DNA of 43,862 nt from positions 1-43,862 of the forward strand of contig JBBRCE010000043.1 in assembly GCA_038205115.1 (NCBI GenBank), read 5' to 3'. Below, piece after piece: positions 33,043-42,800 of the stretch. Each line of letters opens with the position of its first letter. The first letter of the stretch is position 1. Under the pieces are notes generated by a model. It had not been told where the DNA came from. It was given only the letters and a program-made list of their open reading frames with translations, and ran no database searches. A program made the translations under genes and the position numbers. The DNA is from JBBRCE01 sp038205115 (GTDB taxonomy: Bacteria > Planctomycetota > Planctomycetia > Pirellulales > JBBRCE01).

Positions 33043-34038
33043 TTAGCTACGGAAGCCGCTGTGACAGTTGGCGCAGGCTTTGTCGACATTGCCGGCGGCC
33101 GTGCGTGCCCCGGCCATGTTTTTTGACTTGGCGGCTTCGGCCACGGCGAGTGACGCTTTTTTCATGTCTTTGGCAAAGCCTTTGTAGGTATCGTCGTCGG
33201 CGAACTTGTAACCCTCGCGCTGGATCACCTCGGCAATCGCGGCCATAATTTGCGACTCGCGCACGCACGCGTCGCCGTTCTTTTTGAATTCATCGTCGCT
33301 GGAGGTCCACTTTTTCACGTGCTCGGTGTACGCGGTATCCAAGCGAGTCATCAGCGGCGCGCGGGCAACGAACTTGCTCCACGGCGCTTTGGCGTCGATC
33401 TCCTTGGGCGCGGGCAGCGTATCACCGCCAATCATCGATTGCAGATCGCCTACGCGCAACTTCGATTCGGCGTACGATTGATCGGTGCCGACCTTGCAAT
33501 TATTCGCGGCGCGGCCGAACAATTCGCGTGCGCCGAGCGCCTGGTTCTTCCAACGAACTTCGCCGTCGTAATCGCCGATGATGGCAAAGGCAAACGTGAG
33601 CGACGTGAAGTAATTGCGGCAGTTCTTTGCGCCGCCGCCCTTGAACTGACTGGGGCTTTTGACTTCGTCGGCCAACGGCTTGGGATACAATCGAACTTCC
33701 GCCTCTAAGGTTTCAGCGTCGATGATTTTGGACCACGCGCCACCCGGTTCGGTGGCCATCGCTTCCGGCGCGTCGGGCTTTGCATCGTTACCAGCGCCGC
33801 TGGGCACTTTGGCGACCACCGGCTTTCCGGCGCCGCCAAACTCACGCGTGCCGACCAACTCCGCACTGGCGTTGGAAAAAAAGACGTCCACCACACTTTG
33901 CTTTTGATTCCAGTCCGGGACTTTTGCCCGCGTGCTTTTTGCTGGCGCGTCAGCGGCATCCGTCACACCGCACAGCAACCAGCCGCAGCACAGCGTGGCC
34001 AGCCAAATTCGTAGCGCTCGTGAAGTTTTAGAGTCCAT
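33043..34038 (-). CDS. Exported cytochrome c-prime-like protein
   Basis: A 331-residue protein with a signal peptide (IWLATLCCGWLLCGVTDAA, cleaved near residue 29) and a single haem-binding motif CANCH at residues 322-326, only five residues from the C-terminus (SGFRS). Placement of CxxCH at the very end, preceded by helices such as YKGFAKDMKKASLAVAEAAK and NMAGARTAAGNVDKACANCH, is typical of cytochrome c-prime / c556-type four-helix bundles. The first 200 residues have extra strands and helices with no family I can name. Predicted periplasmic; likely electron carrier or gas sensor. ATG at 34038. Divergent from aroDE. Confidence 0.75.
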   Translation of the reverse strand: MDSKTSRALRIWLATLCCGWLLCGVTDAADAPAKSTRAKVPDWNQKQSVVDVFFSNASAELVGTREFGGAGKPVVAKVPSGAGNDAKPDAPEAMATEPGGAWSKIIDAETLEAEVRLYPKPLADEVKSPSQFKGGGAKNCRNYFTSLTFAFAIIGDYDGEVRWKNQALGARELFGRAANNCKVGTDQSYAESKLRVGDLQSMIGGDTLPAPKEIDAKAPWSKFVARAPLMTRLDTAYTEHVKKWTSSDDEFKKNGDACVRESQIMAAIAEVIQREGYKFADDDTYKGFAKDMKKASLAVAEAAKSKNMAGARTAAGNVDKACANCHSGFRS

Positions 34039-34224
34039 GATTCACGCGGCCCTTGAAAACGTAAAGTGCGATGCTTCGGCGTAACTTCGATTATCGAACC
34101 GCGACGGCAAATAAGCAAGTTCTTGGTAAACGACAAATCGCCGGCATCGCCGCCCGCCTCAACCGCCCTGCGCGGGCCGCCCGATCTCGCAGGCAGGGAC
34201 GATGCAGTTGGTCGCCCGCCGGGC

Positions 34225-34230
34225 TATAAT
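34225..34230 (+). promoter_or_regulatory. -10 box of aroDE
   Basis: A perfect TATAAT 35 bases before the aroDE start codon, so the leader would be about 28 bases. No clear -35 box lies 16-18 bases upstream. Confidence 0.4.
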
Positions 34231-34264
34231 CTTTGGTTGCACGCCCATCAACTTGCCCGACAGA

Positions 34265-35767
34265 ATGAACGTCATGCTTTGTGTCAGTATTGGACGCGGA
34301 CGCCATCGCCATATGATTGCTGAGCATCAGCAGTTGGTGGCCGAGGGCGCTCAATTAGTGGAATTACGGTTGGACTACATTGAAGGCACGGTGAATTTGC
34401 GACGGTTGCTGGCCGATCGGCCGTCGCCGGTGGTGATCACCTGCCGCCGTAAGGCCGATGGCGGTAAGTGGTCGGGGACGGAGCCCGAACGCCTGCTGCT
34501 GATCCGCACCGCCATCGCCGAAGGCGTGGAATACATCGACTTGGAAGAAGACGCCGCGGCCGCCATTCCGCGGTTTGGCAAAACCAAACGAATCATCAGC
34601 TTTCACGATTTCCGACGCACGCCGGATAATTTATCCGCCATTCATGGCCGGCTGGCGCGGCTTGATGCCGATATTGTCAAGCTGGCCACGATGGCCAATC
34701 GTCCGCACGACAATTTGCGAATGTTCCGCTTGATGCGCGACTCTCACGTGCCGACCGTGGCGTTCTGCATGGGCGATATGGGCCTGCCGTCGCGAATTCT
34801 CTGCGGCCGGCTCGGCGCGCCGTTTACGTACGCCACGTTTCACCACGAACGCGTGCTTGCGCCCGGCCAACTCAGTTACCAGCAGATGATGGACGTTTAC
34901 CACTACGAGAGCATCAATGACCAAACCGTGGTTTATGGCGTAATTGCCGACCCCGTGGGCCATAGCCTCAGCCCACAAATTCACAATGCAGCATTTCATC
35001 GCCTCGGCATGAACTGCGTGTATGTGCCGCTGCGCGTGCCGAGCGAATATCTGGAAACATTTTTAGAAGAAGCGCCGGAGATGGGCATTCGCGGACTCAG
35101 CGTGACCATTCCGCACAAAGAGGCCGTGCTACCCAAGCTCGCCAGTTCCGATGCCGACGTGCAAGGCATTGGCGCGGCCAACACACTGATCTTCAATGGC
35201 AGTCAGATTGCCGGCTACAACACCGATTGCCAGGCCGCAATGGACAGCCTGCAACATGGGCTGGAGGCGCGCGGCATGACCTCGCTCGAAGGCCGCAAGG
35301 CGCTGATTTTGGGCGCGGGCGGCGCGGCGCGGGCCATTGCTTACGGATTGCGGCAGCGTGGGGCCGATGTGGTCATTGCCAGCCGCACCTTGGCGCGCTC
35401 GGAAAGTTTGGCCGCCTCACTCATCGCGCGCGCGGTGGATTGGTCGGCCCGGCACGCCGTGAATTGCGATGTGCTGGTCAATTGCACGCCCATCGGCATG
35501 CATCCCAACATGGACGAAACGCCCTTCGAAAAACATCATCTTCGCCCGGCAATGACGGTCTTCGACACGGTTTACAACCCGGAGAACACGCTACTGATTA
35601 AAGAAGCGCGCTCGCAGAGTTGTGGCGTGGTGACCGGTGTCGAAATGTTTGTCCGCCAGGCGGCATTGCAGTTCGAACGCTTTACAGGCCAAGAAGCGCC
35701 TCGCGAATTGATGCGTGAAACGCTCAAGCGGGCCACCGGCGCCGCACGGATTCCACCGCCCAAATAG
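34265..35767 (+). CDS. aroDE: Bifunctional 3-dehydroquinate dehydratase / shikimate dehydrogenase
   Basis: Fusion of steps three and four of the shikimate pathway in one 500-residue chain. Residues 1-215 are type I dehydroquinase: strand LCVSIGRGRHRHM, general base His114 (IISFHDFRRTPDN) and Schiff-base Lys139 (DADIVKLATMANRPHDN). Residues 222-495 are shikimate dehydrogenase: GVIADPVGHSLSPQIHNAAF, catalytic Lys285 (SVTIPHKEAV), Asp321 (AGYNTDCQAA), nucleotide-binding GAGGAARAIAYGL at 350-362, and NCTPIGMHP. Catalytic residues of both halves are present, so both should be active. Such fusions are known from plants, Chlamydiae and planctomycetes. The ATG at 34265 is chosen; another at 34274 is possible. 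It ends 25 bases from the convergent hydrolase gene. Confidence 0.95.
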   Translation: MNVMLCVSIGRGRHRHMIAEHQQLVAEGAQLVELRLDYIEGTVNLRRLLADRPSPVVITCRRKADGGKWSGTEPERLLLIRTAIAEGVEYIDLEEDAAAAIPRFGKTKRIISFHDFRRTPDNLSAIHGRLARLDADIVKLATMANRPHDNLRMFRLMRDSHVPTVAFCMGDMGLPSRILCGRLGAPFTYATFHHERVLAPGQLSYQQMMDVYHYESINDQTVVYGVIADPVGHSLSPQIHNAAFHRLGMNCVYVPLRVPSEYLETFLEEAPEMGIRGLSVTIPHKEAVLPKLASSDADVQGIGAANTLIFNGSQIAGYNTDCQAAMDSLQHGLEARGMTSLEGRKALILGAGGAARAIAYGLRQRGADVVIASRTLARSESLAASLIARAVDWSARHAVNCDVLVNCTPIGMHPNMDETPFEKHHLRPAMTVFDTVYNPENTLLIKEARSQSCGVVTGVEMFVRQAALQFERFTGQEAPRELMRETLKRATGAARIPPPK

Positions 35768-35792
35768 CACTGATGGGCTTGCTCAAGCGCGA

Positions 35793-36683
35793 TCACCGCT
35801 CATCGCCCGCGGTCGAAGTCGCTAGATGCTGCTGCAAGAACGGCAACACGCTCTGGCGGTACAATGCCGGATTATTCGCCTGCAAGTCGACATGGCCCGC
35901 GCCGGGAAATTCGACCCACTGCTTCGGTTCGACAGCCGCGGCAAAGAGCCGCCGCGATTCGTCCAGCTTTGTGTGCGGATCGATCTCGCCCGCAGCCACC
36001 AGTACCAGACAACCAACCGCGCCAATGTGATCGATGGGTCGCAACTCGCTGGGCGAAAACCCCAAACGCGGCTGAATTTGCCACAGCAGCAGCGGTGCAA
36101 CCACATGCGCCAGCGGTCCTAAGCGGACTGCCAAGCGGTCGTAGACGGCTTCTTCGATGGTCGGAAATACCGACTCCAGCACCAGGGCGTCGATCTTCAA
36201 CGGCGAGGCTAGAACCGCCGCCGCGCCGCCCAGCGAACAGCCTACGACGGCAATCTTGTGCTGGGGATTTCGCTGGCGAGCGTAGTTCACGGCCGCTGCC
36301 GCGTCGAAACGCTCTAAATAGCCAATGGTGATTTGCTTGCCCGGACTTTCGCCATGCGCTTGCAGATCGATCATCAGCACGTCGTAGCCGGCCGCGTGAA
36401 ATAACTTCGCCCGGCCGAGCATTGTCCGCCGATTGGCCCGAATGCCATGCAACAAAACCACTGTTGCCGACGCATTCTCCGCAGGCATCAGCCAGGCTGC
36501 CAACTGCGAGCCAGATGCACTGCCGATCGTGAGCGATTCAATCTTCAAATCGGCTGGCGGAACTCCGACAACGTGATTGGCCGGCGCAACCAGAGCGCCA
36601 CCAACTCGCCAGACAATTGCGCCTGCGACAATCGGTAGCAGAACGATCGCAGCGAGCCAAAAACGACGTCGAGGTAACTTCAT
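35793..36683 (-). CDS. Membrane-anchored alpha/beta hydrolase
   Basis: A 296-residue hydrolase with a cationic N-terminus and one membrane helix or uncleaved signal (FWLAAIVLLPIVAGAIVW, residues 8-25). The catalytic triad is visible: Ser150 in GCSLGG, Asp235 in AAGEIDPHT and His264 in GAGHVD, with the oxyanion region VVLLHGIRANRR. It belongs to the BAAT/Peptidase_S9-like (YheT/FrsA-like) esterase group; the substrate is unknown. The helix suggests activity on the outer side of the inner membrane. The ATG at 36683 begins just before the basic segment; the frame is open to 36764. It lies about 80 bases after the J-like gene on the same strand. Confidence 0.85.
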   Translation of the reverse strand: MKLPRRRFWLAAIVLLPIVAGAIVWRVGGALVAPANHVVGVPPADLKIESLTIGSASGSQLAAWLMPAENASATVVLLHGIRANRRTMLGRAKLFHAAGYDVLMIDLQAHGESPGKQITIGYLERFDAAAAVNYARQRNPQHKIAVVGCSLGGAAAVLASPLKIDALVLESVFPTIEEAVYDRLAVRLGPLAHVVAPLLLWQIQPRLGFSPSELRPIDHIGAVGCLVLVAAGEIDPHTKLDESRRLFAAAVEPKQWVEFPGAGHVDLQANNPALYRQSVLPFLQQHLATSTAGDER

Positions 36684-36765
36684 GCGCTGCTGATTTCTCC
36701 GATGGCCATTGATGCGTTGCCAGTAAACAGGTCGTCTGTGTGGTTGGGCACGCCGGCCAAGCAAC

Positions 36766-39468
36766 TTACGATCCTGCGCTCTTGAGCTTTTGCAATTCGT
36801 CTTTCTTTTCTTTGGCCAGTTTCACGAGATCGGTGGAGGCCGATTTTTTTGCCGCGGCCGTGGCCACGTTGCTGAGTGTTTCCGCGACTTCCAGTCGCTT
36901 GTTGACTTCGGCCTCGCCCATCAACTTGAGCGATATTGTGGCAACCAGTTTGGCGCCGGCGGCGGTGCTGCCAGGCCAACTGGCCATGGTGTCGGCCTTC
37001 ATCTTGATGCCGTCGACGGTAAACCAGCGGCCCAGTTCATCGACGACGTCCAACATTTTGTCGGCCTGATTGGCTTGGGCAAACAGGTTGCGGGCTTCTC
37101 GCAGCAGCACGTAGCGCTTGGCAAAATCATCTCCGGCGGACTGCGCGACATCGATCAGTTTTTGAGCCAGGTCGGCCTTCTTGACTGGCAACCGGGCGGC
37201 TGCAATGGTGTCGTCGTATTGGTCGTGAAAGGCTTTCTCGGCTGCCACCAAGTCGGCCGCCAGCGGCAGGCTACGGCGATCGGTTGGAGTGGTCGTGGGT
37301 GAAAAGGCGTCGTCGGGGTTCAACAACGGAACCAAAAAACGGGTATCGACACCGGCCAGCGCCGCCTCGTCCCAAAATCGCTTGGCTTCTTCAACGCCAC
37401 CGGTGGGTTCGACCAGCATGAACGCGCCCATGAACACTTTGTTGGTGGGCTGCTTGGGATCGAACTGGTCTTTTGCCAGCGCGACGGCCAGTCCCGGCGG
37501 CATGTCTTTGAGCGTGAAATTTCGCCGCTGACCGTTCATGCGAATCGACAGCGATTCGGGCGATTGATCGATGACGATGACTTCGGTGCTGCCGATTTTG
37601 AAAGTGTCGGTTGGCTTCAAGACTTTGAGTCGATCCCCCACCGCGCCCCAAAATCCGAACACGTACTTCCGCAAGTTATCGTGCCGATTGACCATCGTTT
37701 CTTGTTCGGGCGTTTGCGCCAATTTGGCGGCGGTGGCGATCATCTTTTCCGCTTCGTCAATGTTCCGCATGCCTAACTGTTTGCGAACATCGGCCAACAA
37801 GGTTTTCAGTTGGGCCGATTTTTGCGGATCGATGGTGGGTACTTTTGGCAGCTTCGGTTTGCTCGGCGCCGGCATGACCGGCTCTGCAGGCTTGACGTCT
37901 TCCGGCTTTGTCATATCCGGCTTGATAGGCATTTCTTCAGGATTCACGGCGGGCTTCATCGGACCAACGCTGGCGACATCATTCATGGGATCTGGCTGCA
38001 TCGTCGGCGATGGCTTGATGTCTGGCTTGGCGACGACATCCGGTTTACGCGGCTCCGGTTTGACTTTGGTCGGCGATGGCGGAGTTGGCACCTCAGCCAC
38101 GTGGGTTGCGGGCGGTGCCATCGGCTTCTGGCCCGAATGCAGTTTGTTTTCGGGCTTAACCGGCGTTTTTACCGGCTCGCTGGTTTTGGTTGTTGCCGAA
38201 GAATGAGCGGCTGCTGGACCGGACGATTGTGCGAGCGCGTCGGCATCGCGATTGCCGCTCGCCATAAAGACAATGCCGCCGACGACCAAAACCAGCAAGG
38301 CTACGCCACCGGCCACGCCTACGAACAGCATCGTTTGCGAAGTGCCATTGCCAGTCGCGCGACGCCGTCGCTGACGTGCGGGACCGTCATCGGGTCCATC
38401 CATGCCGGCGGGCATTGCAATGGCCGCTGGCAGCGCGGAAATCTGTGGAAATCCTACCGCCGCCGGCGCCGCCGTGCTGGGAGTCAGGAACGCGGCAGCC
38501 GAACTGGCAAAGTCGTTGACCGGCGCCGGCGCGAACGGCACAGCTGGCGGTTGACTGGCAGGCAAGCTCGCCGGAGCATACGCCGCGAATGGCGCGGAGT
38601 AAGGCGGTGGCGGAACAATGGTCGCGTGAAATTGAGGCAACGCAACGTTCGGCGATGTATAGGCCGGCGGACCGGGCGGAAAAGGCGGCGGACTCGGCGG
38701 CCCTGGCGGAGAAGCTGGCGGTGGTCCAAACCCTGGAGAAGACACCGATGGGCGAGCAGGCGGCGGCAAATTTCCTAACAGCGCCGCAGGATCGGGCGGC
38801 ACATCGCTACCGTCGCGAAAACTCGGCGGCAAAAAATCGTCAACGTCGACAAAACTAGGCCCAATGCTCGAAGCCGTGGGCTGCGAATTCGACATCATCG
38901 CCAACTCGGCATCGGCAGCCAAACCACCGGCCGCCGGTCGAGTTGAAGGCGTCGTGTTGGCGGCGGTGAAGTCCGGCGGCAGCAAATCGCTGCTTACCGG
39001 CATCGTTTTGGGTCGCAGTGCCGGCGGGTGCAGTTGAGCCGCCGCCACATCTTGGGAACTCGAAGCGAAACTCGTCAACGCAATTGACGCTGGCGAAGTC
39101 ATCGCCGATTGATCGACCGCGACGCTCATGCCGGGCGGCAGCATGTCGGCAGAGCGAGGCAACTGCTTGGGCTGCGTGGCCAACCGCGCCCGCAACGCCT
39201 CGTCGTATCGTCGTTTGGCGTCCGCATCGGTCAAACATTTTTTAGCCGCCGACACTTCGCGATGAACGTTCTGCCAGTCGGGATGGCCCGTCGTCTGCTG
39301 CACGACCAGCCGGGCAAGCATCCGACTCGCGGCCGCTTCGATGGCAGCAGGCTCGCTCGTCAACGCCGGCAAATTCAACAGCGAGTAATAGTTTTCTGGC
39401 TTTCCGGGCACAGCCAAGCCCAGCCAATCGCGATAAGGATCGAAGCTTTCAGGCACCGCAGCACTCAA
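36766..39468 (-). CDS. Large membrane protein with planctomycete J-like N-terminal domain
   Basis: 900 residues. Positions 1-95 form the J-like domain common in planctomycete kinase-related proteins: FDPYRDWLGLAVPGKPENYY, SLLNLP and SAAKKCLTDADAKRRYDEAL. It lacks the HPD motif, so a true DnaJ role is unlikely. Then comes a long Pro/Ala-rich region (about 100-375, with PPASPPGPPSPPPFPPGPPA), one membrane helix at about 379-401 (MLFVGVAGGVALLVLVVGGI), a Pro/Lys-rich stalk to about 550 and an outer helical domain of about 340 residues. No kinase domain is present. The start is a TTG at 39468 (no ATG near; a GTG at 39456 is possible). It probably links cytoplasm and outside, perhaps as a scaffold or stress sensor. 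Confidence 0.7.
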   Translation of the reverse strand: MSAAVPESFDPYRDWLGLAVPGKPENYYSLLNLPALTSEPAAIEAAASRMLARLVVQQTTGHPDWQNVHREVSAAKKCLTDADAKRRYDEALRARLATQPKQLPRSADMLPPGMSVAVDQSAMTSPASIALTSFASSSQDVAAAQLHPPALRPKTMPVSSDLLPPDFTAANTTPSTRPAAGGLAADAELAMMSNSQPTASSIGPSFVDVDDFLPPSFRDGSDVPPDPAALLGNLPPPARPSVSSPGFGPPPASPPGPPSPPPFPPGPPAYTSPNVALPQFHATIVPPPPYSAPFAAYAPASLPASQPPAVPFAPAPVNDFASSAAAFLTPSTAAPAAVGFPQISALPAAIAMPAGMDGPDDGPARQRRRRATGNGTSQTMLFVGVAGGVALLVLVVGGIVFMASGNRDADALAQSSGPAAAHSSATTKTSEPVKTPVKPENKLHSGQKPMAPPATHVAEVPTPPSPTKVKPEPRKPDVVAKPDIKPSPTMQPDPMNDVASVGPMKPAVNPEEMPIKPDMTKPEDVKPAEPVMPAPSKPKLPKVPTIDPQKSAQLKTLLADVRKQLGMRNIDEAEKMIATAAKLAQTPEQETMVNRHDNLRKYVFGFWGAVGDRLKVLKPTDTFKIGSTEVIVIDQSPESLSIRMNGQRRNFTLKDMPPGLAVALAKDQFDPKQPTNKVFMGAFMLVEPTGGVEEAKRFWDEAALAGVDTRFLVPLLNPDDAFSPTTTPTDRRSLPLAADLVAAEKAFHDQYDDTIAAARLPVKKADLAQKLIDVAQSAGDDFAKRYVLLREARNLFAQANQADKMLDVVDELGRWFTVDGIKMKADTMASWPGSTAAGAKLVATISLKLMGEAEVNKRLEVAETLSNVATAAAKKSASTDLVKLAKEKKDELQKLKSAGS

Positions 39469-39859
39469 CAGTTAAAGGATCACCGGGCGATGAATCGGCC
39501 GTCAGTGGCAGACAACCGAATCGTGACGTTTGACGTGCTTGCGGGTCAAAACAGTTCCACGCGACTGCCCAAAAACAGGGCGTGGCCGATTCGCACGTTT
39601 GCCGATCAACGTGCGGTGGGTTGACTCGCTCGGATTCCAGCGGGTGTTAGGCAGGGTTGCTTGAATTCTCGCAGTACGTCCATCATAAGCTAACTCGTGC
39701 AGCGTGCCAACTTTCGTTACACTTTTGAGGAACTCTTCTGGGGCGAGGTGCGTCCTACAAAGTTGGATTGTTTGGATGGCCTTGGCAACGCCCGGGTCTT
39801 TATTCGCCCGTTGCCTGAGAAATTATTCCTTAAGCCCAATCTCTCGTTGGTTTTACACG
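39469..39859. other. Divergent region between the J-like and macroglobulin genes
   Basis: No gene is supported in these 391 bases, which should hold promoters for both neighbouring genes. TTGAAT (39661-39666), 17 bases and CATAAG is a weak plus-strand candidate. Confidence 0.4.
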
Positions 39860-42800
39860 ATGAAAATGAAACACCGGATCGTGCTTTCGGTATCGCTGCT
39901 GACCATTGCTTGGCTCGCGGCTCAAATTCTGTGGGCCGCGCCGGCGCGCGAACCGCGATCCGAGGCCAAAAAGGCCATGGAAGCCGGCAACTTCAAAGAC
40001 GCCTACGAGTCGTTTAAGAAATTGGCGCTCGATCCGAAGGACGATGTTCGACGAGTTGGCGATGACTTGAACAATGCCATTGCCTGTCTGCTCAATTTGG
40101 GCCGCACGGACGAAGTGGACGCGATTCGCGACCAGACCATCAAAATTCATGAGAAAAACTGGCGTCTCCTGCTCTCCGCGGCGGCCAGTTTCAATGACAC
40201 CGACCACAACGGCTTCATTGTCGCTGGCAAATTTTATCGCGGACCCAACCGCGGCAACGATGGACGCCCCGTGAGCGCATTCGAGCGCGATCGCGTCCGC
40301 GGCCTGCAACTGCTGGATCAGGCAGTTCCGCTGGCCACTGCCGATCCAGACCGCGCCGCGGCGGCGGCCTTCTTCCTGCGTTTTGCGCAACTGCTGTTGG
40401 CGGATCGCGGTTACGGCGAGGCGTGGCGACTTCAATACCTAACCGACCTAAAAGAACTTCCCGACTACGAAGACGGCTGGAACGGCGGCAGTTTCACCAA
40501 CGGCGCGCCCGTGGACGAAGCCGGCAAGCCCATCTTCCACAGCGCTGTCAAACGCTATGCGGATGCCAAAACCGATGGGCAGCGCTGGCGCTGGGCGCTG
40601 AATCAGGCCGCTGAGTTCGATCCCAAAAAACTCAACGAAGTCCGTTGGCAACTGGCCGACTTCTTGCACAACCAATTCGGCGTGCAGACCATGCAAGAGT
40701 TCGGCCTGTTCTTGGGCAACCAGGCCGAATCCAATGACGACCGTGCGAAAAACGAAAGCGGCCCCTACGATCTGCTGAGCCTCAAAGAAACCGAAACCAT
40801 CGCTCGTCTGGCCAGCGGCATCAAACGCTTCGATCTGCCGGACGAATTCAACTACATCAAAATCTATCAGCAGATTGCCGACGAGCCGAAAACGGGCCAC
40901 GGCGACGACGCCTTACAAGCGCTGGCCGGCATCTTCGAAAATCGTCGCCAGTATCCCCGCGCGGCCGAATTTTGGCGACACGCCATCAAGGAATACGGCC
41001 CCGGACCGAATAAGGAGAAGTCGCAGCGACTGGAGCAAATCGTTGGCAATTGGGGGCTGTTCGAGCCCATCTCCACTCAGCCTGCCGGCCAGGGCGCCAC
41101 GGTGGAATTCCGCTATCGCAACGGCAAAGAAGTGCAATTCGAAGCTCAGGAGATCAACGTCGAAAAACTGCTCGGCGATGTCAAAGCCTACCTCAAAGGC
41201 AAGCCGAATCCGCAACAGTTGAATTACGAAAAAATCAACATTCAAGACATCGGCAACCGCCTGCTGCAAAAGGATCAATCGCAGTACCTAGGCGCTAAGG
41301 TGGCGAATTGGAAGCTCGATCTCAAGCCGCGAGAAGGGCATTTCGATCGCCGAATGACCGTAGCCACCACGCTGCAAAAAGCCGGCGCGTACATACTGAC
41401 CGCCAAGATGACCGGCGGCAATACCTGCAAGATCGTCATCTGGGTTGCCGATACCGTCATCGTCAAAAAGCCATTGGCCGACAACAAAACCTGGTATTAC
41501 GTCGCCGATGCCGTGACTGGCGAGCCCGTCGAAAAAGCCAACTTGGAATTCTTCGGTTACCGTAGCCGCCCTACTGACGAACGTGGCACAACCTGGACCA
41601 TCGACACGCAAAACTTCGCCGAACTGACCGACGCCGATGGTCAGCATTCTCGCGCCTACAAGCAAGACGACGATCAGTATCAGTGGATCATCACGGCCAC
41701 CAAAAAAGACGGCCGCCTGGCATTCTTGGGCTTTACCAACGTCTGGGCCGGTGGCGGGTACGACGAACAATACAACCAAACCAAGGTCTTCACGATCACC
41801 GACCGCCCGGTCTATCGACCCGGCCAAAAAGTCAAATTCAAGTTCTGGGTCCGCCACGCCAAGTATGACCTGCCCGATACGTCTGACTTCGCCAACAAAG
41901 ACTTCACCGTCGAACTGCATAACGCCAAGGGCGAAAAAGTACTCAGTAAGAAATTCACCAGCGACACCTACGGCGGGCTGGAGGGCGACTACGAACTGCC
42001 CTCGGACGCTTCGCTGGGCGTTTACCAATTGCTGATCGTCGATCATGGCGGCAGCAATTTCCGCGTCGAAGAATACAAAAAGCCGGAATACGAAGTCACG
42101 ATCGACGCGCCCACCGTCCCGGTGATGCTCGGCGAAAAAGTCACCGCCACGGTCAAAGCTAAATACTACTTTGGCGCGCCGGTCGTGAAGGCCAAGGTCA
42201 AGTACACCGTCAATCGTTCGAACTATTCTTCGCAATGGTATGCGCCCATGCCCTGGGATTGGCTTTACGGCACGGGCTACTGGTGGTTTGCCTGCGATTA
42301 TCCCTGGTATCCGGGCTGGAATCAGTGGGGCTGTTGCCGGCCGATTCCGTGGTGGTGGGGTGGCGGTCCGGAAGGTCCGCCAGAACTGGTGTCCGAGCGA
42401 ACCGTCGATATTGGCGCCGATGGCACGATCAAAATCGATATCGATACCGAGCCGGCCAAGGCCCTGCATCCGGATCAAGACCACGAATATACCATCACCG
42501 CCGAAGTGGTTGACGAGTCGCGCCGCACCATCGTCGGTACCGGCAAAGTGCTCGTCGCCCGCAAGCCGTTCCGCGTCTTCGCCTGGGTGGACCGCGGCTA
42601 CTATCGCGTTAAAGACACCATCAATGTGAATGTCGCTGCCCACTCGCTGGACAAAAAGCCGGTTCAAGGCAAGGGCAAGCTGATTCTGTTCCAAATCTCT
42701 TACAAAGACGGTAAGCCAGTCGAAAAGAACATTCGTGAGCTCGATCTCGACACCGACGCCCAAGGTCAGGCCACGCTGCAAATCAAAGCCTCGGAATCAG

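Noticed and set aside
39661..39689. TTGAAT-17-CATAAG as the macroglobulin promoter
   Set aside because: Both boxes match only four of six positions and the distance to the gene is about 170 bases; too weak to annotate.
41288..42781. A 497-codon minus-strand frame
   Set aside because: It lies opposite the alpha-2-macroglobulin gene, whose plus-strand frame shows clear family motifs; the reverse frame is an artefact of codon composition.
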